Source of the DNA: Steromphala cineraria
Taxonomy: Eukaryota > Mollusca > Gastropoda > Trochida > Trochidae
DNA length: 64,000 nucleotides
Reading direction: 5' to 3'
NCBI GenBank assembly: GCA_916613615.1
Contig: OU744734.1
Coordinates: 36,400,801-36,464,800, forward strand
Shown here in pieces: positions 33,662-46,261 of this stretch; positions within the stretch are counted from its first letter, which is position 1, and each line of letters begins with the position of its first letter. A program made the translations under genes and the position numbers. The notes beneath the pieces are model-generated. The model was not told the DNA's origin, ran no database searches, and saw nothing but the letters and a program-made list of their open reading frames with translations.

Positions 33662-35362
33662 AACTGGTGCTGCAAAACAAACCTTTTTCTTTTCATTCAT
33701 CACATTTTTGGATTCATCATGGATATCATTATTGGTTCAATTTCTAAATCAGTTTAAGCTTTCTCTTTTAATTTGCATACAAGATAGATGTTGTTATCTT
33801 ATATGTCCCTATATTTGCCAAATAAAACTTAAAACATCATTTTTTAAAAGAAAATTAGTATGTAAATAATTTGATGATTTGCAGTATACATTTTAAAAAA
33901 TCTTCATTATCTTGGCTGACAAGTACTTAATTATTATTTCAAAGCACTAAAAGTCAAGACTATTTCAGATGTTTTAATTGTTGGCATTGTTCAGCATGCA
34001 TGGATCAATACTCTCAGATGGTTTAGTTTATAAAAGATAAACGTCATTATCATCAAAATATAATGTTGTATAGGTTTACATCTGCTATGTAAGAAGGTAT
34101 GACAATTTTCTCGAGATATTGGTAATTTTCGTCCTTTCTGGATCTTATCAATTCGCTCCAAAATCTAACAGTCCAAAATCTTCCCCAATTGTTTTTTAAC
34201 TTACTTGTTTAACATATTGAATCGCAATCACATATAAAAAAATGTCATCTGGATAAAAATGAAATCTGGATAACATAGCTATATCTTGAAAAAAGCTATT
34301 CATATGTATATACATCTAATTTCTAAAGACAAAGAATTATTCTAAATGTCATGTTTTTTTCAACAATAACAAAGTTGAAATCTAAAAGTCATAGTTTTTA
34401 ATAGTTTAACCTTTTAAATGCTTTTCAAAGAAGTGAGATGAAAATGATATGAACAATTGAAAGACAATGTTATTGGCATTATAAGATATAAAAAAGAAGT
34501 TATTCAAGGCACACAACAATAGAAAAGGTAAACTTTTGTCTTGTTTGTTTTCTTTGTCTTGGAGTAATGATAAAGTAAATGTGACATGACTTCAAGATGA
34601 CATTTATTTAAGTATCTTTTTATGTGAAGACATGACTTTTGTTCAACTTGAGAGTGAAGGATTTATGTAAAAGATATGTCCAAAGACAGAAAGCAGGTCT
34701 TTGAAAACCATAGAAATCTGAATTTTATGTGAAAAGACAATTTGATTTATTGCCCAACATTTTTAGAGGCTGACATTAAGGATGCAGGTTCTTTGAAACT
34801 TTTTGATTTATATGAATAATGTTTCTAAAAAATGAAAAATAGAATATTTTGTTCCTCAAACACTTACTTTGTGTTTTAGGGCTTCAGGCTTATTTGCATG
34901 GCATGGTGTCCAGCGTCCGTCTGTCTGTATGACAGTTCGTAAACTTTGCGCACTTTCACCTTCTTCTCCAGAGGCAAATAAGGCCTAGAAAGCTGAAACC
35001 TTGTATATACTCTGCTATGCCCTTAAAACTTATTTTCATCTTCCTCTCCAGAAGCATAAGGCCGGAAATTTGGGTTCGCCCATTGGGTGTCGCAACCGCA
35101 ACTTTTGAAATGATTTTTTTTCCATATTTGAAACTCTCTTGCATCCCCGCACCCCCCTCTGGATCCGCCAATGAAATGATACCACTTGTCGGCTCCATTC
35201 GGTCAGACTCAAGATTTAGGTGTTCCGCTTTTCAAACATACCCTGTTCTCAAAGTTTTCAAGTAAAATTCTCATTTTCTATGTTGTTCATACCCATAGTT
35301 ATATTACAAATAACTCTCATATTTTATTGAACTAAAATGTTTTCAACTGGCTAACTTCAACT
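33662..35362. repeat. Direct repeat flanking the Copia region, right copy
   Basis: Collinear with 27413-28920, with insertions near 34060-34150 and 34435-34510. Includes TTGTTCAACTTGAGAGTGA, GTCCGTCTGTCTGTATGACA and the final TTTTCAACTGGCTAACTTCAA. Short frames in it are not genes. Confidence 0.8.
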
Positions 35363-37099
35363 TTTATAAATAAAAGTACCGAGGGTACAGAAGCTCACCT
35401 TAAAATGAAAGATGTGGTAAAATGGTTTAATTATACATGTAACCATCTTTTATATAATTGATTATGGCTGCCATCATGATTTTTTTATCTTTTAAAATAC
35501 TAGTCTTCTTTTGGAAACGACTAGAGCTTAAACAAACATTAATACACGAATGATATAATCATGATAAGTTAACAAGCAGTAGGTTTTTGTATAACTTTTT
35601 TGTATATCTATGGCTGAATTGGTGACCATATTGTACTTTTTAATCTTCAAAATGCTACTTTTATGTGGGCATCCGTATTAATTTCATTATGATATCTTGA
35701 TTGGTTTAGGTGTATCCATTTAAATGTCATTCATTACTTACAGGATGGTGGGCACTTATATTTGTATTGTAGTGAATCATTAATATGATTTCAAGATTAT
35801 TTCACTGATGGTTATGCTGCATGGGATATTGAGAATCCCAAAAGTACTGATTTTTCAAGGAAAATGAAATACTGATTGAGAGGAAAGTCATAAACACAGC
35901 AATGCATAAGACACGTTTATTTTGTTCACATAATATTTACATGTCAAGTGACCATGAGATGTCTTTCATTAAAGTATCAATTTATTTAACACTCATACAG
36001 TACTATGATGGTAAACATTTTTGCATTGTCAAATCAACAGAGAGATATGACAAATCAAATTTCCTTACTTTTCTTACTAAACCCTTTTCGATTTTCATCT
36101 GCATATTTATTCCACATCAACTTATCATGTAGATTGCTAAACACAAAGCTTATTGTAGACAAGTTTTGTGTAAGTTGTTATTCTTAGAAAGAACATATCA
36201 CTGTCATGAGAATACAAGTCCATAACTTTTATTGCATACACATGGGCCATGGCCATATAGCAAAATGCTCTACCATATCAATTGGGTCAGGTTGATTATG
36301 CAACAGACTAGCAGCTGACATTGTGATGCTAGCAGCCTGCCTTGGGATGTGTATTAGACAGCATTGTGGAATATCTGAACTCTGGTTGACCCCTTATGTG
36401 TGGTATTTAAAGGAATATAAGGGAGATACCATTGTTTAAAATTTAACATGTTTAATGTGATTTGGTTTTTGCAGCTAGTTGCCATAAAGAATTTAAACAA
36501 ATTAATCAATTATGTTTGTCTTTCATCTTAATTTTTATAGAAACACTTAAAAATATAGAACAACTTGCACGACAATCTTAAATATTCCATATTTAAGATA
36601 ATATTATTGTTCGGCAGGGATAACAAAGGCGTGACTAACTTATAATACAATTTTTATTTACAATACTATTTACACAGTTACATATTATTGCATGTTTTCT
36701 TTTTCTACTAATTCACTAATTGTACATGTTTAACTAACTGTGTTATACTTGTTTTTTCTAATCTAACTTTAAACAAGTGTCTAATTCTGAAAGCTAATCA
36801 TTGAGAGAAAAGATGACATCCTGTCAAGACAGAATGTAAGGCCTAAGTGACAAGTCAAACATTCATGCAAACATGGCGGCGATTAGTTTTCCGCGAAGCA
36901 GTGTGCGTTCGTGTGTGCTGTTCATCGAACGGAAACATGTTCCAACATCAAATGAAATATAGATGAAATATAGAATATGAAATTTACATAAACCTTCTGA
37001 CCAATTATGATTAGTAAGTTCAAATAAGAGAATTTATATGGTGCCAGTGATCACTTGATGAAAGCTTAACATTTAATAATAATGATGTGTCATCTGCAG

Positions 37100-37875
37100 C
37101 TGAAAAGTCAATATGGCTGCTATTGCGGCCATCTTGGATTCTCAAAACTGAAACGTCTACCTTTCTGTGCGGAATCACTATAGGTATAACATACTACAAT
37201 ATAAAAATGATATCTAGATTGGTTTAGGAGAAATAGTCTTTGTCATGAAATCTAATTGAAAATTCAATATGGCTGCCATGGCGGCCATATTGGATTCTCA
37301 AAACTTTAACGTCTACCTTTCTGTGCAGAATCACCATAGGTATAACATACTACAATTTCAGAATGATATCTGTATTCGTTTAGAAGGAGTAGTCTTTTTC
37401 ATGAAATCTAATTGAAAATTCAATATGGCTGTCATGGCGGCCATCTTGGATTCTCAAAACTGAAACGTCTACCTTTCTGTGAGGAATCACCATGGGTATA
37501 ACATAATAAAATTTCAGAATGATATCTGTATTCGTTTAGAAGGAGTAGTCTTTTTCATGAAATCTAATTGAAAATTCAATATGGCTGTCATGATGGCCAT
37601 CTTGGATTCTCAAAACTGAAACGTCTACCTTTCTGTGAGGAATCACCATGGGTATAACATACTACAATTTCAGAATTATATCTGTATTTGTTTAGAAGGA
37701 GTAGTCTTTTTCATGAAATCTAATTGAAAATTCAATATGGCTGTCATGGCGGCCATCTTGGATTCTCAAAACTGAAACGTCTACCTTTCTGTGGGGAATC
37801 ACCATGGGTATAACATACTACAATTTCAGAATGATATCTGAATTCGTTTAGGAGTAGTAGTCTTTTTCGTGAAAG
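37100..37875 (+). repeat. Five tandem 156-bp repeats
   Basis: The word ATATGGCTG starts at 37111, 37267, 37423, 37579 and 37735, a period of exactly 156 bp each time. Units carry GGCTGCCATGGCGGCCATCTTGG, then GAAACGTCTACCTTTCTGTG and TAACATACTACAATTTCAGA. CCATCTTGG resembles a YY1-type core. The first unit is the most diverged. Confidence 0.95.
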
Positions 37876-37925
37876 TTTACGGATGGACAGACGGACGGAC
37901 GGACGGACAGACGGACGACGGACGA
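37876..37925 (+). repeat. GACGGAC simple repeat
   Basis: GGACGGACGGACGGACAGACGGACGACGGACGAAG-type tract directly before the terminal hairpin of element K. Confidence 0.9.
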
Positions 37926-38844
37926 AGCGCCATGACATAAGCTCACATTTACTTTGTAAAGGTGAGCTAAAAATGCCATTCTTGTTTCATGTAATACAAA
38001 AATCAAAGGCCAACATTTTGACGCCACAATGTTCGTGTTTCTGTTGTAATGGCTTTTACCCCTTTGATATTGCACAAGCAATTTCTGCAAGTGAAGAACA
38101 AAGTTGTGACTTGCGAAAAATTCCGTCTTCAATGACAATATCTGAACTTAAAACATGTAGAATTGAAGAATTCATTGATAACACTGAGACTTGGCATAAG
38201 AACAAAGACTGTGACTTCAAAAAGTTACCACATTGTCATGGCTATTTTACTGTAATAATGCAATCATCAATTATAAGTCTCCTAGCAGGGGTGTATCCTA
38301 CACTATTCTTACAGAACCATGGTTGATTTAGAGGAAGATGGACTCTTTAACTCTGTTAGAGGATTCACGATCACACTCTGGAGAGAAAAACCTTCAGAGA
38401 TTGAAAGAAAGATGTGCATAATGGCTTACGGCTGAATTCTCATTAGCGGTAATAGATAGGAAATGCATTTTGTTAAGTGTTAACTGCATGTGCCACACAG
38501 GAAACTATCAATTGCCTTTTGTTGGAGTCCAGACTCTGGAGAGAATTTACATGTCTCCTTCACTTGAGACAGGTCATCTGTTGCTTGATGAAGGCCGGAG
38601 TTGTCTTGTGATTGAAATTTGCATACAAGGGTCTCCTAGTGTCCTCGGGTTGACGGTCTTTGGTCAAGATGGAAACAGGTTTTCAGAAGTAAGGTCCTTT
38701 GAGTTTCACAAGAATGTCTGAATTAACTTTAAAAGTAAGAAGCAAATAATAAATAGCTGGAACTAGCGAACCATGAGATTTTATATGCATAAACATATTT
38801 AACTGTTAAGGGTTTGCTGTAGGTTAGATGAGGGAATTTTGGGT

Positions 38845-39085
38845 TTAATGTTGTTTAAGTATTTCACTTATATCACGGCTGCTAGAACTAAGGCAGGGAG
38901 AAAACTAAAAAAAACATTGTGTCTATGTCTTATGGTGAAACCTGTGAGCATTGGCTGGAACTAGCGAACCATGGGTTGTACTGTGCTAAGTTTCAGTGTA
39001 GCATTGCACCCAAACGTTACTGCACGTAGAACAGTTCTCTACGGCAGACAAAGTTGCTGAGCCCCTGGTAAAAAATCAAAACTTT
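38845..39085 (-). mobile_element. tRNA-derived SINE family S, copy in the left palindrome arm
   Basis: Reverse complement carries CAGGGGCTCAGCAACTTTGT, ATGCTACACTGAAACTTAG, GGTTCGCTAGTTCCAGCCAA and the AGCAGCCGTGATATAAGTGA end. It pairs with the plus-strand copy at 44497-44745. Confidence 0.8.
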
Positions 39086-39224
39086 GGGATTTGCTGTAAG
39101 ATTTCTGCCATCAGAGATGTCATCAAAATTCTTGATTTCTGTCAAATTATAAATTCAGAATGGAATAGCCTGCATATCACCAAGCCTTAACCTCAAATCA
39201 TTGTCCCAGGTTTTATGTTACATT

Positions 39225-39515
39225 AAGTAACATCGCCAAACCTCAATTCTCATGTCTTCACAAAGGTTTACAACAGCAAGATCATGTGCAGCTACCTGAC
39301 CTCTTGTTCATACAAATGATCATCACATTGATTCAAAAGGATTTTTCTGGACTCTTTATAGCTAAAAATAACATACATTTAGTAACATTGGCAAGCATTC
39401 GCATCTCTTGACAAAGATCTACAACAACAAAATCATTTAGCTGCCCCCTTGTTCATAGAGATGGTCACCACATTGTTTCCAATGGATTTTACTTGACTCT
39501 TTATAATTCAAGATA
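39225..39515. repeat. Two-copy tandem duplication of about 160 bp in the left arm
   Basis: AGTAACAT.GCCAA, TCTTCACAAAG.T.TACAACA, CCTCTTGTTCATACAAATGATCA and GACTCTTTATA recur at 39225-39375 and 39380-39515. The right arm (44200-44345) has only one copy. Confidence 0.7.
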
Positions 39516-40806
39516 ACAGTTTTTGACCAAACACTGTAATTGTGAATGGTTAGCATTTGTGTTGACACTTGGTCATTTGGGAAGGAAATTACACAATTAC
39601 TGGTGGCAAGCACGTCGGCTGATGACCGTTGATAAAGCTCACGGAAACTCCTTCCATCCGTTTTACAAACCTCAAAGCTCTTTTCATGAATCGTATTTAA
39701 ACATGTCTTTAAATGAGGAAAGTCAGATCCATCAGGTCATTTTTTAAGAAAGCTAAGAAGTTTATCTAATGTTCAGGATAACTTAAAGAAGATTTTGCAG
39801 TCTAAACATAGCATTAGGAATTGAACCAAAAGAAATCTGCCTTCTTTTTTCTATCTCTTGAGTGTTCTTCTAATGAAAAGGAGATTTTGTTTCTTACTCC
39901 CAAAGTCAGGATATTTTAGAGAAATGTTGAAATAATGTTGATAATTACATTAGAGAAAAAAGGAACAGGTAATGAAGTTTCCCCAAATGTGTCATCTCTA
40001 AGAGCTGTTTGACATGGCTTAAATCAGATTTAAATGTTTAGAAGGTCTTGTCATCAATCTTGTTACTCTGTCTCACATTGCTCTTGTGTTAGAATCTTCT
40101 TGTCTGGTCTGTATTAACCCTTTAACTGCTTTAAAAAAATATTATAAGTTCATTCATATGCTATTACTGTTTTGGTTAAAGTAATTAAGCTTCTCAAAAT
40201 ATCGCTGATTTTGTCTGTGAATGATGCATTAATTATCCTGATAAAAAAAGATATTTCAACGGATAAAAATGATTGTTATTGATGCATAATGACTTTCTAA
40301 AAATAAATTTTGTTTGAAAATGATGAAATGTTTATAAAATATATCTTATGATAGCAAAAATAGTTAAGCATTCTTTTGATATGTCATCAAGGAATTATTT
40401 GTTGTTGACAAAATAATGTTTATCAGAAAAAGCCTGGTCTGGATAACACTCAAAGCAAAGCTTATCATCTCCAACACTTTCCTGCGCTCATTAACCAGAA
40501 TCAGTCAGCAAGAAAGTAGCATTTCATACATACTAGCATTTCCCTGACAACTGATTATTAGGCATAATGCTGTATTATCAGGTCCCACGATACATTGAAG
40601 TTCTGTAGCCATGCATTGGGAATGAAGATGATAAGTCAGGTATCAGTCCGGCTGTTCTTGACCAATTGGTCAGTCTGCTGGCCATTGAATACGGTCAGTA
40701 AAGATGGACTGACCCGATGATACATTGATAAGGCTGTATGATGTGTCTGCGTTCCTTCTTGTTTTTTTCATTCAAGTATGAATCAAGTTTAACCTTGTGT
40801 TTTAAA

Positions 40807-42516
40807 GAAGAGAAAATTACAGTTAACATTAGTTTTGATTTTTGCAGATTAAACAATTATTTCAAGCAATCGTTGAATCACAGGAACATGAACTTTCAGC
40901 ACTTGGTTGAAATTTTAGAAGGGATTCCCTCAGAAACATATTACCGTATATTTCAATGTATAAGGCAAGTTTTTTATGCCAGAAATTAGGGGGTCAAAGA
41001 AGGGGGTCGCCCAGGGTCAAAAACTAGAGGCCAAGTGAGGGGTATCTGCCAACCCAACAAGTCAAGCGAGTCAATGTTTACACCGGATGTCCATTACACA
41101 ATCATCGATGTCATCTCAAATTTAATCTTGTAAAATAAAATACCTTTGTCCTATTGTTATTTTTAAATGAAAATATAGAGAGAAATATGAATGAAAATTC
41201 AAATAACTTATCAATCAAAATTATCCATGTACCGGACCAAAGGAAATATTCAACACGTGTTTGCTTGCCGATAACATGTTATGTTAGTGTCGGTGTCATA
41301 GGAGATAGAACCTCGTGATGAAATAACTTGACATAATTAAAGATAAAAATAAATTTATAATGATTAATTGATTAATTAACATTGTTTTGATGACTGATAT
41401 TGTGACTTTATTTGGTATGTGGTTGAATTATTGGAGAAGTCAAATCAATGGAGAAATTACAATACCCAGTGTGACACATCATGTCCTTGGTCTCTCCAGA
41501 TTCCATGTGACCTTTGACATCTTGACTGTCACAAGATAACCTTAAACCTATTTGAACCTGGGGTAAAATTGGAAATCTGCAAATCTAATTGTTCTCTGGG
41601 CCACTAAGGTTGATAAATTTAACTAGCACCATTATTGTACACTGTTGCATGGCTGTGGACTTAAAATGCTCTTAGTATTAAACATCCACTAATCTCGACT
41701 TTATCACTTCTCGATTTTCATGTCTTGCATTCACTGGTTTGTGGCCAGATAGGTCTAAGCAGTCCATCAAAAGTGGCATTCAAAAATGGCTTTCATTACC
41801 AAACTGAACATATTTGAGTAGCGACCTTTGACGCACTATACAATCTTGTAATCAGACTATATTTCAAAGAAAATAGTGAAATATGTTTGTGCTTATGTGA
41901 ACTTTAAAAAGTGTTGAAAAGAGTACTAGGTAATATTCCGTCAGTCTCTGATTGAATTAACACTGGGGGAAGAAATATAGAAATTATGAAATTCTTGCCA
42001 TGGCAGACAGAAATCCAAAGAGAAACTTGCCAAAAATATTTTGAAATAAAGTATTTCGCCTTTTAAATTAAGGAATATTGAAAGAAAGATAGCTTCATTT
42101 AGGAAAAGGCTATTCTACAGACAATCTGGCTCTGATTCAGTGATCTAGCTGATAAAATTATAAATCACAACAAAAACATGAATTTGATGTATGATTGGAT
42201 ATAGAATATTGGATTCTCATTTTTTCAATTTGCTAAAAATTTGAAGGCAGTCTAAGGACTGCACAAATTACAGATCTATATCATAGATTTTGATAGTTCA
42301 ATTAAAACAAAGCTTTCAAGGGTGCTCTGAATATAAGGTGCAATGTATTTTCTAAATGAGATCATTTTTTTCTCAAGAAGAAGAAAAACAATTCATTTAC
42401 AAAGCAATTCTTTACCCACAGGGATGGAAACAGTGAAAGATGCCCAACACAAGCTTCATCATGTCAACGCCTTGTCAGCTTAGAGTTATCAATTCTCTCT
42501 GAATTGATGGAAATCT
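40807..42516. other. Spacer at the centre of the large palindrome
   Basis: About 1.7 kb of AT-rich sequence that is not mirrored. It contains a copy of the 115-bp element found at 46817-46930 (here about 40944-41060, opposite orientation). No transposase or other supported frame. Confidence 0.6.
40944..41060 (-). mobile_element. 115-bp TA-type element, copy in the palindrome spacer
   Basis: CCGTATATTTCAATGTATAAGGC, GCCAGAAATTAGGGGGTCA, ACTAGAGGCCAAGTGAGGGGTATC; the reverse complement matches 46817-46930 from end to end. Confidence 0.7.
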
Positions 42517-45293
42517 CCAAAACACAAGGTTAGTCTTGGTTCATACTTGAATGAAAACAAACAGGAAGGAATGCAGACACATCATACAGCCTTATCAATA
42601 TATCATCCGGTCAGTCCATCATTACTGACCGTATTCAATGGCCAGCAGACTGACCAATCAGTCAAGAATGGCCGGACTGATACCTGACTTATCACCTTCA
42701 TACCAATGGCTACAGAACCTCAATTCACCCAGGGACCTGATAATACAGCATTCTACCTAATAATCAGTTGTCAGGGAAATGCTAGCATGTATGAAATACT
42801 ACTTTCTTGCTGACTGATTCTGGTTAATGAGTGCAGACAGCCCTCTGTTGGAGAAGATAAGCTTTGCTCTAGAGTTATCAAGGTTTTTAGTGATAAACCT
42901 TATTTTGCCCAAAACAAATGATTGCTTGATGACACAAATATTTTAGTTTGAATATTCTTATCAGCACATTTACATCAAAGGAATGCTGAACTGGTTATAT
43001 GCTATCATCAGAACTGAGATATTTGATAAACATTTTTGTTAAAGCACCCTTTGCACACAAACGTTGTTGTTCAAAAGTTATTAAACATCAATCAGACATT
43101 TTTATTGTTGAAAACATTCAATGCTACCTTGTGATCATCTTAATTATTTATGCAATAATCAAATTAAATTTCTGATATTCAAGCAAGCAATGGTAAAATT
43201 GCAAAGATAATGGAAATAAAGCCTTTTTGTTTAAACTTGATCAAGATTTGAACATTATCACCCACAAGCATGAACTTAAATTCCCATAAGTACATCATGC
43301 ATCTTTAATTTTATAATATTTCTATGCAGATTATTCTAACGATGAACACAAAACACCAGTCTATAGGTTAAACAAATTGACCCTCATCTTTTGATTTTCC
43401 TAGAAAATATCTTATTCTATTTTATTATTCATATTTTTTCTTAAAATTCCTACTGTTCACAAAATGATTATCTTTTTGAAAACTTCAAATTTGAATATTG
43501 TTTAATCAGGGATATTTTGAGAAGATTAATTAATAATTTAAATCAAGCAGAAATAGCATATGAATGAACTCATAACAGAATATTTTTTTAAGCAGTTAAA
43601 GGGTTAATACAGACCAGACAAGAAGATTCTAACACAAGAGCAATGTGAGACAGAGTAACAAGATTGATGACAAGACCCTCTAAACATTTAAATCTGATTT
43701 AAGCCATGTCAAACAGCTCTTAGAGATGACACATTTGGGGAAACTTCATTATCTGTTTCTTGTTTCCCTGATGTAATTATCAACATTATTTTAACATTAT
43801 TCTATAACATCCTGACTTCAGAGGCTAAGAAACACAATCTCCTTTCCATTAGAAGAACACTCAAGAGATAGAAAAAAGATGGCAGATTTCTTTTGGTTCA
43901 ATTCCTAATGCTATGTTTAGACTGCAAAATCTTCTTTAAGTTATCCTGAACATTAGATAAACTTCTTAGCCTTCTTAAAAAAGGACCTGATGGAATTGGC
44001 TTTTCTCATTTAAAAGACATGTTTAAATACAATTCATGAAAAGAGCTTTGAGTTATGTAAAACTGCTGGAATGGGTTTCAATGAGCTTTATCAACAGTCA
44101 TCAGCCCACGTGCTTGCCACCAGTAATTGTGTAATTTCCTTCCCAAATGGCCAAGTGTCAACACAAATGCTAACCATTCACAATTACAGTGTTTGGTCAA
44201 AAAGTATTTTCTTGAATTGATAAAATGTCAAGTAAAATCCATTGGAAACAGTGTGTTGATCATTTCTATGAACAAGTTGTCAGGTAGCTTATTTTGCTGT
44301 TGTAGAAATTTGTCAAGAGATAAGAATGTTTGCAGATGTTACTAAATGTAAAATAAGATCACGGACATGATTTGAGGTGAAGGCTTGGTGATATGCAGGC
44401 TGTTCCATTCTGAATTATTAATTTGACAGAAATCAAGAATTTTGATGACATCTCAGATGGCAGAAATCTTACAGCAAACCTCAAAGTTTCGATTTTTTAC
44501 CAGGGGCTCAGCATCTTTGTCTGCCGAAGAGAACTATTCTACGTGCAGTAACATTCGGGTGCAATGCTACACTGAAACTCAGCACAGTACAACCCATGGT
44601 TCGCTAGTTCCATCCAATGCTCACAGGTTTCACCGAAATCCATAAACACAATGGTATTTTGGGCTTTCTTCTTGCAATAATTCTAGCAGCCATGATATAA
44701 GTGAAATACTTGAAAGTGGCGTTAAACCCCAAATCAGCTTATCTCACCTTCAGCAAATTTTTAACCCATAACAGTTAAATATGTTTATGAAGATTAAATC
44801 TCCTTTCCTCATCTAAGACACCAAGTTAAATTCAAACATATATTTAAATGAAATATGCTTATCATTAAATGGATCAATATTTCGCTAAAAACAACAGCAC
44901 TATCGAGGTATATTCAAAGGTGATATCCAACGGACATTACTTTTAAAAAATCTGTGTCCATCATGACCCATGACAGTCATCATCAGAGACCATTTGTATG
45001 CAAATTCCAATCACAAGACAACTCCGGCCTTCATCAAGCAACAGATGACCTGTGTCAAGTGAAAGAGACATGTAAATTCTCTCCAGAGTCTGGCCTCCAA
45101 CAAAAGGCAATTGATAGATTCCTGTGTGGCACATGCAGTTAACACTTAACAAAATGCATTTCCTATCTATTACCGCTAATGAGAATTCAGCCGCAAGCCT
45201 ATATGCACATCTTTCTTTCAATCTCCGAAGGTTTTTCTCCTCGAGAGTGTGATCGTGAATCCTCTAACAGAGTTAAAGAGGCCATCTTTCCTA
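42517..45293. repeat. Right arm of the large imperfect palindrome
   Basis: Reverse complement of 38333-40806, roughly 85-90% alike by eye, and longer because of extra sequence around 43000-43400. Ends with GATCGTGAATCCTCTAACAGAGTTAAAGAGGCCATC. Confidence 0.9.
44497..44745 (+). mobile_element. tRNA-derived SINE family S, copy in the right palindrome arm
   Basis: ACCAGGGGCTCAGCATCTTTG, TGCAATGCTACACTGAAACTC, GGTTCGCTAGTTCCATCCAA, AGCAGCCATGATATAAGTGA and GGCGTTAAACCCC. The tRNA-like head is missing, as in the left-arm copy, so the insertion predates the inverted duplication. Confidence 0.8.
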
Positions 45294-46261
45294 TTATAAA
45301 AGGGATGGGTCTGTAGAAATGTTGAAGGATAGATGCATGCTGCTTAGAAACCAAGCTAGTGATAGATAAGAAATTTATATGTCGCAGGTTACGGTCTTAA
45401 AAACAGATTTTTTATTTTTTATAAATAATACTATGATTTGGGATTAAAATCAATTTTACTTGTCTTTTTACAAAATCTTCAACCTGTTCATGAGAATATC
45501 ACTAGTTTAAAGGTTGTTTAGTGTTCTTGTTTTATTTGAGAATGTCAGACAGATATGGATGACCAGATATGGTAATATCATACAATTATACAGAGTTTCT
45601 ATATGACATCATATCACTTTAAAATTACTTTTTTTAGTAAAGACAAAAAGGGGATAAAATGTTTGCAAAATTAAAAAAAAAAAATTATGAAAAAATATAT
45701 GACAAGATAACCAAATTATGTATAAAATCATCTTTATGAATTACTGATTACTGAAAGTGGTTTAGGAAAGCTTGAAACATATCTATTTAGAACATAACGG
45801 TTAATATAAAATACAAAGTTTCATTGAATGTTGTAGACCTACTTTCTTACCCATATTTACTTGAAATGTCCTATTAAATTTTGTTTTCACTGAAAATACC
45901 AAGAAAGAACTGTCCCTTTAAATTAACAACTCTCTTTTACTTAAATACAAAGAACTAAAATCAGAATATCTTGTCTTTTGATGAATTATTTCTGTTTGTT
46001 TTGTCATTCATCTTCTAAATACAGTTTTCAATATTTTATTAACTTTTTTATAGTGATAAAGTATTACAAATAATGCATATAATTAACGGATATATATCTC
46101 AATTGCACATTTTGTGTCAAGGTTTGTAACATATGTAACATGTATTAAAAAAAACATCAATTTTAGGTATTTATTTACTTCTCCTTAATATTACTGGTGC
46201 AATTCCGGAGCTCTGTGTTTTGTATCCATATAACATTAAGAGATTAAGATGTATCTAAAAA
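45294..46261. other. AT-rich DNA without recognised features
   Basis: No frame or repeat supported. A GTCCCTTTAAA word near 45910 could be a stray MITE family B end. Confidence 0.45.

Larger units (their letters stand above)
35376..37970 (+). mobile_element. 2.6-kb hairpin-ended element K, copy 1
   Basis: The left end has hairpin GTACC-gag-GGTAC (35376-35388) then AGCTCACCTT. The right end has a GACGGAC-repeat tract (37876-37923), then hairpin GCTCACATTTAC...GTAAAGGTGAGC, ending CTAA. The AGCTCACCTT/AAGGTGAGCT pair joins both ends. A 0.28-kb relative with the same plan lies at 55853-56133. CTAA after a hairpin recalls Helitron 3' ends, but the stem sits closer than usual, so the class is uncertain. 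No transposase frame is present. Confidence 0.55.
38333..40806. repeat. Left arm of a large imperfect palindrome
   Basis: Matches 42517-45293 in reverse complement along its whole length. Markers in order are CTCTGTTAGAGGATTCACGATC (38353), AATGCATTTTGTTAAGTGTT (38461), a SINE (38845), AAACACTGTAATTGTGAATG (39530), TCTTGTCTGGTCTGTATTAA (40095), ATCAGTCAGCAAGAAAGTAG (40500) and CAGCCTTAT-type sequence near 40735. Frames inside are short and mirrored, so not genes. Confidence 0.9.

Noticed and set aside
37883..38326. 147-codon frame after the 156-bp array
   Set aside because: Starts in the GACGGAC tract and crosses the end of element K; no domain seen.
40738..40989. 83-codon frame at the palindrome arm/spacer junction as a transposase remnant
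   Set aside because: No catalytic motif or DNA-binding pattern is visible, and it spans the end of the arm.
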